Assembly: GCF_000499845.2 (NCBI RefSeq)
Contig: NC_023750.2
Location: 15,603,503-15,667,502 of the forward strand
DNA length: 64,000 bases
Source: Phaseolus vulgaris
Taxonomy: Eukaryota > Streptophyta > Magnoliopsida > Fabales > Fabaceae
Direction of reading: 5' to 3'
Shown here: positions 53,300-63,222 of the stretch, one piece after another
Layout of the letters: every line of letters starts with the position of its first letter
Position numbering within the stretch: the first letter of the stretch is position 1
Program-made: the position numbers and the translations under genes
The notes under the pieces: generated by a model
The model's database searches: none
Told to the model about the DNA's origin: nothing
Seen by the model: the letters and a program-made list of their open reading frames with translations, nothing else

Positions 53300-55105
53300 T
53301 CCCCTCCCTCTTGAAAAGGATTTGTCCTCAAATCCAAAGCTTTTGCTTTTGAGGGGGCTTGTTGTAGCTGGATGGTGTCCATCATCTCCTCCTTCGGGAA
53401 AAGATCTATCCTCAGATTTGCTAACTTGATCTCGGATAGCAGCCTCTTGCTTCGTCAAGGTGTGTCCTCCCGGATCAAATATCAACCTATGAGAATCTTG
53501 AAACAAAGCAAAGGAGTTGGAGTGAGTATTTGGAGAAGAATTAATTGTGTGAAGTTGCCATCTTTGTTTTTCTCTTGTTTTGGTCAACTTCTCACAATGC
53601 TTCCCTTTTGATGGTTGTAGGTGCCTTCTAATCCTCTTATGTTTTCTAAAATTTCCAACAGTAGTTACTTTTTCTTTAGGCATAATCCCTTTAGGAAATG
53701 GTGACAACTTTAAAAAGGCAAGAGGACTATGTTCACATACAACTTCAAATGGAGAGATATGAGTAATCTTGTGGACTACTCCATTGTATGCATGCATAAA
53801 AGGAAAAGGATTCTTATCCCAAGAATTGTGGGTGTCCCTCATGATTTCGTGAAGCATAGAAGGGAGAGCTATGCTTTCAAATTTTGGAGCTCTATCCCTT
53901 ATTTTTGAAAATAAATCATGGAGGCTTGTCACTTTTCTTAAGAAGAGTTTATCCACTTCCATGAAGAAAGAATCAAGACCTTTTGTCGTCCTAGGAAGCT
54001 CTAATTTGAAATGTGTGTCTTCCCATGGATCTTTTACAAAAGGTGAAGGAGTATAGAGTTCTTGGGACGTTGCCTTAGGTGTAGTTTGAAAACAAAAGTT
54101 ATACCTAAAGTAATGTCTTTGAACTTCTTTTCTCATGGGTGACAAAAGTTTTCCTTTTAAAAGCTCTAGAGTTTTATCAACTCTAATTTGTCCCATGAGT
54201 TCTCCTTCATGAAGACTTTTTCTCTTATGTGTAAGGATAGTCTCGTTGTGACAACCATTGTTTATAAGGATTTGTACACTTTGCAATGATTGTCTCAATA
54301 AGACATGACAAGTTTCTTTAGGCACTACTTCACATAAAAAATTGTTTTTGTAGATGCTTATAAAAAACTTGACATTCACTTGGTGATATCCTAGCACATA
54401 TGAGAAATAATCTATTTCATTTTTATCTATCCAAGCTTCTTTTAAAGACTCTTCTTTTTCACTTAGGCTTGCAAGTGTTCCTTTACAAAAGGTAAGGCTT
54501 TGAGGTTGTTCAACAAGACACATATTTTCAAAGGTATTTTTAAATCTTTGGTCTTGTTGAATGACCTTGTGGGAAGGAACACTCTTCTCCCACGCCTTTT
54601 GTTCTTCAAAGGTCTTCTCATGCTTTTCTTTTTCTTCTTTTTCTTTAGCTTCCCTTTCGACTTCCCCTCTCTTCTTTTGTGTTTTTCTTTCCTTTCTTTC
54701 TTTATGGGAAGCAAACAATTTTTCTACCCTCATTTCCCAATCTACGCATGCTTCTATATTTTCTTTTCCATGGAAATGGGGTTGGTCTACCTTAACCCCT
54801 CTTGGGTTTTCTTGTTCTTTTCTATCTCTTCTATGTCTTCTAGGGGGTGCTTGATAATAATCATTTACTCTAATGCTTCCCTCCCCAAAAGAATCATGAT
54901 CTTTAGAGATATATGCATGAGAAGGTAATGTTTTTAGAATGTGAGACTTCTCATCCTTTGCTTTAGTCAAAACATTAAGTTTAGTCTCACTCTCCAATTG
55001 TCTATAAGCAATTGATTGCACAGTTTGTGAAACTTCTTTCAAAAGAGTTTTTAAAGATTTTAATTCACTTCCAATAGACTTTGTAGAATGAGAAGAAGAA
55101 GACAT
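53297..55105 (-). CDS. 602-codon fused gag / integrase-remnant ORF
   Basis: Starts MSSSSHSTKSIGSELKS, homologous to family C gag at 18854. Residues 1-133 are the Gag N-terminus up to VDWEMRVEKLFASHK. Residues ~134-222 are a Lys/Glu-rich linker (EEQKAWEKSVPSHKV, found before RT at 16500 in family C). Residues ~225-295 recall the pre-RT region (VVPKETCHVLL). Residues ~305-345 recall the integrase zinc region (GQIRVDKTLELLKGK) without its full His/Cys set, and ~350-470 the integrase core (SWDKNPFPFMHAYNGVVHK, THISPFEVV) without a visible D,D,E set. The tail runs into the polypurine tract. No stop interrupts it despite several large internal deletions. The product could only act as a structural or accessory protein, if made. 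Confidence 0.65.
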   Translation of the reverse strand: MSSSSHSTKSIGSELKSLKTLLKEVSQTVQSIAYRQLESETKLNVLTKAKDEKSHILKTLPSHAYISKDHDSFGEGSIRVNDYYQAPPRRHRRDRKEQENPRGVKVDQPHFHGKENIEACVDWEMRVEKLFASHKERKERKTQKKRGEVEREAKEKEEKEKHEKTFEEQKAWEKSVPSHKVIQQDQRFKNTFENMCLVEQPQSLTFCKGTLASLSEKEESLKEAWIDKNEIDYFSYVLGYHQVNVKFFISIYKNNFLCEVVPKETCHVLLRQSLQSVQILINNGCHNETILTHKRKSLHEGELMGQIRVDKTLELLKGKLLSPMRKEVQRHYFRYNFCFQTTPKATSQELYTPSPFVKDPWEDTHFKLELPRTTKGLDSFFMEVDKLFLRKVTSLHDLFSKIRDRAPKFESIALPSMLHEIMRDTHNSWDKNPFPFMHAYNGVVHKITHISPFEVVCEHSPLAFLKLSPFPKGIMPKEKVTTVGNFRKHKRIRRHLQPSKGKHCEKLTKTREKQRWQLHTINSSPNTHSNSFALFQDSHRLIFDPGGHTLTKQEAAIRDQVSKSEDRSFPEGGDDGHHPATTSPLKSKSFGFEDKSFSRGRG

Positions 55106-56958
55106 GGCTAAAGCTTTGTGTATACAAGTATTTTACCTTGAGAAAACTTAGGAAAGTCAAAGAAGGTAGTTTTCCAGGTAAGGGAGGTGAGTCACAAAGG
55201 ACTACTTAAATACCAAGCCTTTGCCTTAGCCAAAAACTATCCCTCAATGTCTTCACACAAAACTTTCTCTTAGTAAACCACTTAGAACACAATTAAGTTG
55301 AGAAATCAAATTTTCAATGAAAGAAAACAATGCAAGCTACTAATCAACAAAGCTAGTCGGTTTAACACAAACTTAACAAAATAACCATGCAAAGCGTCAC
55401 TAACTAAGCAAAAGAAAAGGCAATTACAAACAAGTAACAATTACTAATCAAGAATGCTATACTATTCGGCCCTAGGTGAGGCTTCTTGGACACTTTGAGC
55501 CCTTGAAGACACACTCACCGTCTAAACTTAATTAACAAGGTGATTAACAATAAACCAAGTTGCAAAGGAAATAAGAGAACTCCCTTTGTTGATCCTCTTT
55601 TGATTAGTGCACTTCCTTGTTGTCTTTGATTGTTGATCTTCCAAGTGTTTGTAGTGTTTATTTCAAGAATGTTTGTTTCGGCTTTGACTTTGTCTCCTCC
55701 TTAGAATGTTGGCTTTAATTCTCCAATTTCCAGCACCTATTCACAAGGGCTAAACCTTAAACCAAGTCAAATTCCATGCACATAAGCACCAAGGGAGAAA
55801 TTAAATTCCAGCACCCAAAAAGAGAGGTCAAGGAACAAAAGCAAGAAACAAATTTAATTGAAAGAAAACAGTACCACCAAAAGGATTTATAATATGACAA
55901 CTTAGAAAGAGATTCAAGAAATTAAAGCAAACAATTAAAGGTACTCAATAAAAGTTGGCACACAAAAGGAATTCCTAAAGAAAAGCACTAGATTAGATGA
56001 CCAAATAAAAAAACAGCACCACTGGAAAATGTTGTGGGCCAGAAAACGTGTTTGTTCCCCGATTTATGCTGATCTGTATTTTTGGAATTTGGCTCTGAAA
56101 TTTGTTATGCAAGATATTCAGGATCTTATCTAAAATCTGGCTTTGGATTCACTCAAAACGGATGCACCATTTTTTTTTAATAAATTTTGCAAAATTGGTG
56201 TTCGGTTATGCCAGCTGGAGCGCTTCAGATTTGCACTCTGATCTTAAAAGATTTATCATTTTTTTTCTGTTGCTTCTTTTGACCTAATTCTTTTTTTGTC
56301 TTTTCTATAACACTTTAAACTTGCATTTTCCAGAAAATCAGAATTTTCCTATGGGTGGAAATATTTTTCTGGGTTAAAACAGCCAAAACAGAGAAGGTGT
56401 AAACAGGGGAATCTGAAAACTGGAAACAAAAACAGCAAGATACCAAAGTTTAGACACAATGGAAATTTGTGAAATAGAATTGTGTATGATCTAAACACAA
56501 TATGAACTCAAACTAAAAATAAAAAAAGGCACCAAAGGATCAAAGAACAGCAGATTCAAACAAATTAAAGAGACCCAAAAGCAAGAAACAATCAAGCCAA
56601 TAATAGGACTACTAAGAATTGTTGACAAATATGGATTCACATGACTTGACACAACATTTATAGATTCAGAAAATAAAGACTCAAAGCATAAAATGAAGCA
56701 AAATTAAGAAAGCAATAAGGACTCAAATTCCTAAAAGAAAACAGCCACTCAATGGTGTAAGGAATCCTATCACAAGCTGCACAGAATTTGTTCAAGATCA
56801 ATTGAACAATTGTGCTTCGGTTGGATCTTCCATAAGTACACCAAGAACAATTTAAAAAGTAAAAAACAGCAAGACAAGTATGGAATTTAAATGACAATAT
56901 GAAATAAAGAAGAACTGAAAATTTAAAAGACCAAGCTACTCATCTTGAAGAACCAAAA
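55106..56958 (-). other. Leader of the family C derivative
   Basis: 1.85 kb, AT-rich, homologous in blocks to the leader of the first family C element. A splice-donor-like GACGGTGAGTGTG lies near 55510-55524 on the minus strand. No gene. Confidence 0.6.
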
Positions 56959-56970
56959 GCTCTGATACCA
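56959..56970 (-). other. Primer binding site of the family C derivative
   Basis: TGGTATCAGAGC on the minus strand, a perfect initiator-Met-type site, two bases from the LTR. Confidence 0.85.
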
Positions 56971-56972
56971 AA

Positions 56973-57709
56973 TGATGGCATTTCATGTGTTCTTCTTGAA
57001 TCAAAGTAGTAAAAGTGACGCGGAAGCAATGGGTGAGTGAAACAAAGCCCTCCTAGGAGTTGTGTTGGCTTTGAAGGTGCATGAGGAGTGTGATGTTTGA
57101 GTGGTTCGGCCAGCTTAAGGGAGAAAGGTGAAAGGATTGAAGTTTATAGCCTAGATTTCTAGGAGAAGTAAAGCTAGTGCACAAAAATGGCAGCATAACA
57201 ATACTCAATTAAACTTGAAAATACAAGGTGTAGGCTCCTCCTTTTATAGGCTAAGGAGGACCATAATGCAACCCTAATGCTAGCCAAATGAAATGTAAAT
57301 GTGAAGCACATGGGTGCACATGGCACATGGGTGCACATGGGGAGGGGTGTGTCTAGTTTTTATGCTCACCCCCTCCATGGTCTTTCTAGAATGTTTCACA
57401 CAAATATGCTTTCTACACTACTCTAATTACTAAGCACCCCTAATGGGCCTTTATGTAACAATTACAAAGGTCTTCTCTTCCCAAAACCGTAGCTTTGACC
57501 CATGTGTATGTGAAGCTAGACGGTCTAGAAGGAATCCTCATCATGGCCTAGACGCTCCTTATGTAGCCGCTCCTCATCATGGCCTAGACGCTCCTCTTCA
57601 TGGGCTAGACGCTCATTTTTGAGTCTAGACGCTCCTCATTATAGGCTAGACCGTCTAGTCTTGGAGGCTTGGCTTTCATCGTGTGGTGAGCTTGGGCCCT
57701 CCTCCATCA
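56973..57709 (-). repeat. 5' LTR of the family C derivative
   Basis: 737 bp, plus-strand termini TGATGG...CCATCA. Homologous to 32098-32822 and 17698-18425, with an extra repeated segment at 57512-57655. Confidence 0.85.
57512..57655. repeat. Short tandem motif array in the LTR U3
   Basis: CTAGACGCTCCT or close variants occur about five times between 57550 and 57635, bounded by AGCTAGACGGTCTAG and CTAGACCGTCTAG, which are near inverted copies. Confidence 0.7.
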
Positions 57710-57961
57710 GGTTTGCTGCTTGGAGAGGCGCTGGTGGGGCCTGTTGTTGGTTTCCGTCGCCACCCTCTTTGGTTGGTTCTTCAGTGGGTGCTTCTGCTCG
57801 TGGTGGCGACGTTGGGGACTCGGTGATCAGAATCGGAGAGGTGTGGGCAACCTCATCCCCGATTGGAGCGACATCTGCAGCTGAGGCGTTAGAAGGAGGA
57901 CCCCCTCCAGCTGATACATATGGCGTGGAGGCGCTTGGGGGGTCCTCCAAGAAATTGTCTT
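57710..57961. repeat. 252-bp duplication flanking the family C derivative (right copy)
   Basis: See 53032-53283. It starts immediately after the LTR end at 57709. Confidence 0.9.
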
Positions 57962-58401
57962 CGGCGGCCTCGACCGCGGGTGGCGCAGTTGCCAACGGAA
58001 TGGCTTGGACTGGGGAAGCGGGAGCTGGTGGAGATGGCATTGTTGGAGGTGGAGCAGGCGTGGATGGCGGTGTAGAGATTGGAAGAGGGGGTGGGGCAGG
58101 TGGTGAAGAAGGTGCCACCCTCTTCCTCTTTGTAACGAGGCCATCTTCGGTGACCTCGTCATCTTCTTCCTCCTCCTCGTGGACTATTTGGGGAGCTTTC
58201 CTCTTAGGCCTTTTGAGGACAAGCTTCTTACGTTGGGCGGCGGCTGGACATCGGAGGGAGCTGGGCCCTTAGGTGGCGATCGACCCTGGGCGACGGCGAT
58301 CTCCACCACCGAATTCGGTACTGTTTGAGAGCCCGTCGCCAGCCCGTGGGTTCGGGCGAGCGCCCTCAATTCAGCGAGCATACCCTTACCCAACATGTTA
58401 T
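57710..58401 (-). pseudogene. Antisense gene of family A copy 2, exon 2 start
   Basis: From the acceptor at 58402-58403: G|AT joins to give DNMLGKGMLAELRALARTH, then a frameshift near 58240 relative to copy 1, followed by the Pro/Ser-rich linker (APSSPPAPPPLPISTPPSTP). Includes the right copy of the 252-bp duplication (57710-57961). Confidence 0.75.
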
Positions 58402-58579
58402 CTGCATAGAACGAAAATGCATGGGTTAGCTCAGAGAGAAAATAAGTGCATAAGGCAATATGTAGCAAAGCAGATGATCGGTGCAGAAAAATAAAACCAA
58501 AGTCTTGCGCATAACGCACAAGACGCCCAGAAACAGTTAAATAGAAGCAGTATTAAAACAACAGTTTAAATGTTCTAAC
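58402..58579 (-). other. Predicted phase-1 intron, antisense gene of family A copy 2
   Basis: 178 bp, donor AATAG|GTTAGAAC, acceptor CTATGCAG. Same place and phase as the 179-bp intron in copy 1. Confidence 0.7.
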
Positions 58580-59522
58580 CTATTCGAATTTCGAGTTGGT
58601 CCTCGTAGAATTCGAAGCAGATCAGGGTGGTGGTAAGGAAAGTGATGTTGGCATCCGCCACCCTTTTCCAGAAAAGGCAGAGATCTCTGTCCAATGCTCC
58701 CATGCTATCAGGACTTCTGGGTCTCCTGAAGCAGCTCTTGGACTCTTTCTTCCCCTTGTCCACCCAGTACAAGGGGAAGCCGTCGAGTAGGGAGGCGTCC
58801 TTGTCGTTAGGGCGCACTTGGACGAACTTCCCTTTCCAGTCTTTATAGGATTGCTGGAAGATGGTGAAGATTGACCTCCCAGCAATCCCATTCAAGCTAA
58901 CCCACAGGCGGTCTCCTGGGTGCTTGGCTTCGAAGAGAAATAGAAATACGTCTACGGATGCGGGCAACCCCAGATGGTCGCACATCACTTGGAACGCTCG
59001 CACAAACGCCCAGCTGTTGGGATGGAGCTGGGCGGCGGCGATGTTGAGCTCGGTAAGGAGCTCCCTTTCGAAACGGGTGAAAGGGAACTTGAGCTTCACC
59101 TTCTTGAATAAGGTTGTGTAGACGAAGCAGAAGGGCCCGTCAGCGCTCACCTTATCGTCGGCACAAACGGGCAGATCGGGGGGGCAAGGTAGCACTATCA
59201 TCTTTTCATCGTGCTCCTTATGAAATGTTTGGTGAGGCTCATCCCCCTTTGTCAATCGCAAGACTGCTCCAGCAGTGTTCACGGAAGACGTTTCCCTCAA
59301 CAGGGTCGAGTTGGCCCAGGGGTAGAGTTTTTTGAAGTCTGGCAGGGGAACGGGGGCTCCTCCGGCGATAGGTGGAGTCGCCTGGGCCAGGTTGGGGCGG
59401 GAAGGTGCAGGCCTCTCAGCCTGGGAAGATGAAGCACCGCGTGCTCGCGGTGGGATGAGTGCTTGAGAAGAAGGGTGTCGCGATGAAGGAGGAGGATTCG
59501 GGGTGATCTTTGAGCGGGTCAT
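58580..59522 (-). CDS. Antisense gene of family A copy 2, exon 1
   Basis: 943 bp, the same length as exon 1 of copy 1. Starts MTRSKITPNPPPSS and keeps the PF04195-like core (LYPWANSTLLRETSSVNTAG, FERELLTELN, QLHPNSWAFVRAFQ, DRLWVSLNGIAG, FQQSYKDWKGKFVQV). Uninterrupted, although later exon sequence is frameshifted, split and truncated. The leader intron is predicted at 59531-59763. Exon 1 staying open in an otherwise ruined element may be chance or may reflect recent constraint. Confidence 0.75.
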
Positions 59523-59530
59523 TCTCGAAG

Positions 59531-59763
59531 CTGCAAAGGAAGAAGAAAAGGAAAAATGATCAGGGTTCGCAGAGGCTGACTCGATCGTGGGAGAAGGGTG
59601 AAAATCGAACGAACGAAGGTTCGTTGCGACGATTGACGAAGCCCTAAGTTACGCAGAAGGAGAAATGGAAAAAGCAACCCACAGCGTATGCACCAGACAG
59701 TTACAGGATTATGCGAATCGGTTAAAATGCAAGAAAAACCAGTAGAAGAAGGAAAATAGGTAC
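59531..59763 (-). other. Predicted 5'-UTR intron, antisense gene of family A copy 2
   Basis: Donor TCAAAAG|GTACC, acceptor CCTTTGCAG, eight bases before the ATG; counterpart of 1671-1903. Confidence 0.65.
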
Positions 59764-60109
59764 CTTTTGATGATCAGGAAGACGACGAAGGATGATGGTG
59801 ATTCAGAATGTTGGAGAGCGCTGAGAGTTTTTTGCAGGAGGAAGTTAGAGCGTTTGTGAATACGAAGAAAAGTGATGGAACAGTGTGGAGTGAAAATGGG
59901 TTTAAGAGTTTTTTCGAAATGGGTTTGGGAAGCGCAAACGGTAACTGAAGGTAACCGTTGATGAAGCCACGTGTCGAACGATGGGTGAGGGGTTTGGTGG
60001 AGCGTCAGAGAAGCAGAAGGTACAACCGCTTGGAATTCTGCGTCAGTGCCACGTAGACCGGTGTTGACGTGACTCTTCTAGTCTTTTCGCTGGACAAGTC
60101 TTCGCTTAA
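59764..60109 (-). promoter_or_regulatory. Upstream region of the antisense gene, family A copy 2
   Basis: Homologous to 1331-1670 reversed; presumed promoter and leader of the antisense transcript. CACGTG-like core near 59970. No ORF is supported. Confidence 0.45.
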
Positions 60110-60123
60110 GACTGGGGGGCTTG
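60110..60123 (+). other. Polypurine tract of family A copy 2
   Basis: ACTGGGGGGCTTG immediately before the LTR start TGTACC. Confidence 0.8.
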
Positions 60124-60930
60124 TGTACCGCCCTGGTAGTCGGAAGTGATGACGTGGCATCCAGCTACAGTATAGGCGTGTTGACAAGGCGCCAGGTTGG
60201 CAGAAGGGAAGGAAGTCGGGGGACTCGTGAAGTCGCCAGTTATTAAGTTGGCGTGTTCCGATCTCCAGCATACCAGAATCGGCGATCACCGGGTTAAAGA
60301 TGAAGTCGCCAGATGTAAACTTAGGCGACCTAGTGATTGGAGATCGCCAGAGCAAGCACATCGCCAGAGATGAAGGTGGTGCAGATTATGAAGGCGGCCG
60401 GCGAGACCACAGGGAAGGTGTATGAAGGCACCCTAACTCGCCAGTTCCAGTAGAGATCGCACTCCCAAGTTAGCTATGTACTGGGCAGCACCATGCATAA
60501 ATAACTTAGCCAAGAAGAGAGTCAGAAGCAGCGCCCAAGTCAAGGAGGCTCCAGATGAAGGCACGTGTACGACTAGATGCGAGCCACGTGTCAAAGTCTA
60601 TAACTGCCAGGAGAGAGAAAGTAACCAGGTATATAAGAGTTCTCAACGAACTTTCTGAGGTACGCGCGTTCAGATTACACTCTTTACGCTTGCGAGTTAT
60701 AGAGCTTACTGTGAGAGAGAATTTGCACGGTTCCTGTTCTTAGTTTTCTCTTAGTATTTGGTGATTCGGTCACTGACTTGGGCGTTGGAGTGCGATCGGC
60801 CGCAGCGGCGCCGCTCTGTTCCTTTGCAGGTTCTTGAGGTGGATCTTGAAGAAGAAGGGAGGTTTGAAGCGGTGCGCACGTCGATCCTTTGACGAGGCAG
60901 TTTCCAGCGTTCCGGTCAAAAGGCAGGATC
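60124..60930 (+). repeat. 3' LTR of family A copy 2
   Basis: 807 bp, TGTACCGCCC...GGATC; the final A expected from the other LTRs is absent, so the end has been altered. TATATAAG at 60630-60637. Confidence 0.85.
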
Positions 60931-61766
60931 TCTTATCCACTTTCCACCTACTTTTGTAAAGCCCATCTTGCTGAGTGATCCATTGTTCAACTCTTGAGTT
61001 GACTTGACCAGCTCAGAAGTTTCATCTTCAAGATTAACTTCAAAATAGAGTAGAAACTTAGATATTAAAACAACATAGGGATAGGGTAATCGCCTAACCT
61101 CATGGCTTTTTGCATATGTTCTTTGATTATGTGAATCCAATAGATCTTCACTTTCTTGGTGATGCAGAAGATGTAAACCAGATCTTCTTCAGTCAACACA
61201 GAGTGATTACTCCCCCTTGGAGTTAGAATCCAAGTTACAATGAGAGCAAGCAACCTCTCATCAAGTTTCAAACCTCCAACCGAGCATGTGCTAACTTGAG
61301 ATTGATTGTTTTTCAAACAACTTTTGTAGAACTGGATTTTGTTAAAATCTTCCACCACACCAAGGTTTCCCTTGTTGATTCTCAGACCAGAGAACTTAAG
61401 CCCAGCAACATCAGCCCAAACCTCATGAGTTATCTCCATTTCCACACCATTCACATGAGAAACTAGATTGTTTCCCTCAAACTTCAAGTTGGTGTAGAAT
61501 ACCCTCACCAAATCTGGATAGATGTTCCCTTTTAGCTCCAGAAATTTTTTGAGTGATTAGTCCTTGAGAAGCTTCCTCACTTTGTTAAGCTTTTGACTTT
61601 TCAGGCAATCAAAGCACACAACCTTGGGGTTGTTTATCTTCATGACACTTGTTTCATACCTATACTTCTCAATGAGATCGGTGTCACCAGAAAACCAGCT
61701 TTGAAGCCTTCCTCCAGACCTTACAGCTCTGGTTTTGACTCTTTTAGAGGTGGGAGGGGTTGATTC
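60931..61766 (-). pseudogene. Envelope-position ORF of a copia-like element, broken
   Basis: On the minus strand TPPTSKRVKTRAVRSGGRLQ at the start, then an in-frame stop near 61558, then the longest part MVRVFYTNLKFEGNNLVSH, GVEMEITHEVWADVAGL and DERLLALIVTWILTPRGSNH, and after a frame change near 61080 PYVVLISKFLLYFEV. It resembles the 'putative plant transposon protein' ORFs found downstream of pol in some legume elements. No signal peptide or membrane segment is convincing, so an envelope role is unsupported. It is cut by the family A LTR at 60930 and by a copia LTR at 61767. Confidence 0.65.
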
Positions 61767-62906
61767 TGTTAGAATATATGGCCTTAAACGAGAGTGGGGG
61801 TGAATTGTTTAAGAAAGATTTTTGCAAACTTTTAACCTTAGAATGAAAATACTTTGAAAGAACCTTGATTAAGGATTCAGTTTTTCCAAAACAAACAGCA
61901 AAAGCACAAAGCTGGAAAAACAATCGGTTGTTTTTGCGAAACAATCGGTTGTTTATACCAGTTTCAAATAACAAAACTGAATTAAAGAGATAGGGATAGA
62001 GAAATTATACACAGTTATTTATACTGGTTCACTCCAACAAGAGCTACATCCAGTCTTCTCAGAAACCCTGAGGATATCCACTAAGCAATCACCACTTGAT
62101 CACTTACACAACAACCAAGAGAATGACATTGAACACCTTAAGAAACACACTCTCCTTGGCCAACACTAAGATTGCTGATCTTGAACACCTCAAGAACACA
62201 CAACCAATCTCAGCAAAACACACACACGAATTGTTCAGCAGTTTTACAAAAATTACACTTGTTACAGATGAATATCTGAAATCAATACAAGTAGAATCCT
62301 ATTCAGCACCTTGATCAATCTCTCAACTCTTAAGCAACCTCAGAACTCTTTGAAAAAAAAACTCTTAGATCAAAACTTTGTTTCAAGATTCTTAAAACTT
62401 AAAAACAGTTTTTCAGAATATATCTAAGAATATAGTTTGTTATCAAATCTTAACAAACTCTTAATTCCATTTAAAATAGTTGGTCAAAGCATTTAATGAC
62501 TGGAGCGTATTCATTTAAAGCATTTAAAGCTCAGCAAAGAAAACAGTTTTTCTGTTATGGTTTCAAAACAAACAATCGATTGTTTCCTCGAATCAATCGG
62601 TTGTTTTGTTACTTAACAAAATTCACCATTCAAAAACAGTTTTCAAACTTTCTCAAAACACCTAAGTGTAAACAATCGGTTGTTTCGACAAAACAATCGG
62701 TTGTTTCAACTTAGTTTGAAAAACATTTTGCTTTGTTAAAATTGAGATGCTAATTGCTTTGAGATTGAATCCAAGGGTTGATTACAACATTAAACTACCC
62801 CAGAATAAAGCTTAAACCAGCACAGCAGCATCAAGCAAAGCAGAGGCTTCATCATCCTCCAAAGGATTTGGATTCTTCAAAACATTGAACACCACTTGGT
62901 TCAACA
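61767..62906 (-). repeat. 3' LTR of a Ty1/copia element
   Basis: 1,140 bp. On the minus strand TGTTGAACC...TTCTAACA, directly after a polypurine tract. TATAAATAA on the minus strand near 62015-62025. Contains three of the 21-bp-spaced CAATCGGTTG doublets. The 5' LTR lies outside the window, so the target duplication cannot be checked (the left flank is GATTC). Confidence 0.8.
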
Positions 62907-62922
62907 ATCTCCCCCTATTTGA
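62907..62922 (-). other. Copia polypurine tract
   Basis: AAATAGGGGGAGAT on the minus strand, followed at once by the LTR start. A second, similar tract (AAATAGGGGGAGAA) lies at ~63170-63185. Confidence 0.75.
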
Positions 62923-63222
62923 TGAAGACAAATCCCTGGTGCTTGTGTTGTACTGATTAAATCTGAAGCAGTTCCTGCAGAGAAAGCATTCATACTATCC
63001 AAAGCTTCTTACAGCAGCAAGTTAGATTACAACTCTTTAAACATAATAAACAATCGGTTGTTTACACAAAACAATCGGTTGTTTCTATCAGCAGCAGCAG
63101 AAAACACTTTTATACTCATAGATTTAAACATTTTATGCATATGAGATACAAATATACCAGAACCAATAATTCTCCCCCTATTTGTCTTCACAAATAGACT
63201 TTAACATGTATCAAAGACAGAT
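62923..63222 (-). other. Copia 3' untranslated region
   Basis: No gene. Holds a CAATCGGTTG doublet (63051, 63072) and an upstream copy of the polypurine tract near 63170-63185. Confidence 0.6.

Larger units (their letters stand above)
53284..57709 (-). mobile_element. Non-autonomous family C derivative with one LTR reduced to 19 bp
   Basis: On the minus strand: a complete 5' LTR (56973-57709), Met-type PBS, leader, a single 602-codon ORF, a polypurine tract (AAGAGGGAGGGGA, 53300-53312), then only the first 19 bp of the 3' LTR (53281-53299; its last CTT overlaps the target). The main Gag domain, knuckle, protease, RT and RNase H are missing. The flanks are a 252-bp direct duplication rather than a 5-bp one. 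Confidence 0.85.
48259..60930 (+). mobile_element. Deleted and rearranged family A element (copy 2), plus strand
   Basis: LTRs are at 48259-49078 and 60124-60930, with PBS, gag-protease and a partial RT. After RT the sequence jumps at ~52369 into the antisense gene, so about 4.1 kb (rest of RT, RNase H, integrase, 3' region, end of antisense gene) is missing compared with copy 1. The antisense gene is itself split by a family C derivative. No target-site duplication: CAAAG on the left, TCTTA on the right, and the flanks are copia sequences in opposite orientation. It may be a product of recombination between elements. Confidence 0.85.

Noticed and set aside
54463..54714. Lys/Glu-rich ORF in another frame of the 602-codon ORF
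   Set aside because: It is a shadow of a purine-rich coding stretch; the longer frame has recognisable gag and integrase homology.
60931..61511. Viral envelope glycoprotein
   Set aside because: No signal peptide, membrane anchor or cleavage pattern is visible; only the position resembles envelope-like ORFs.
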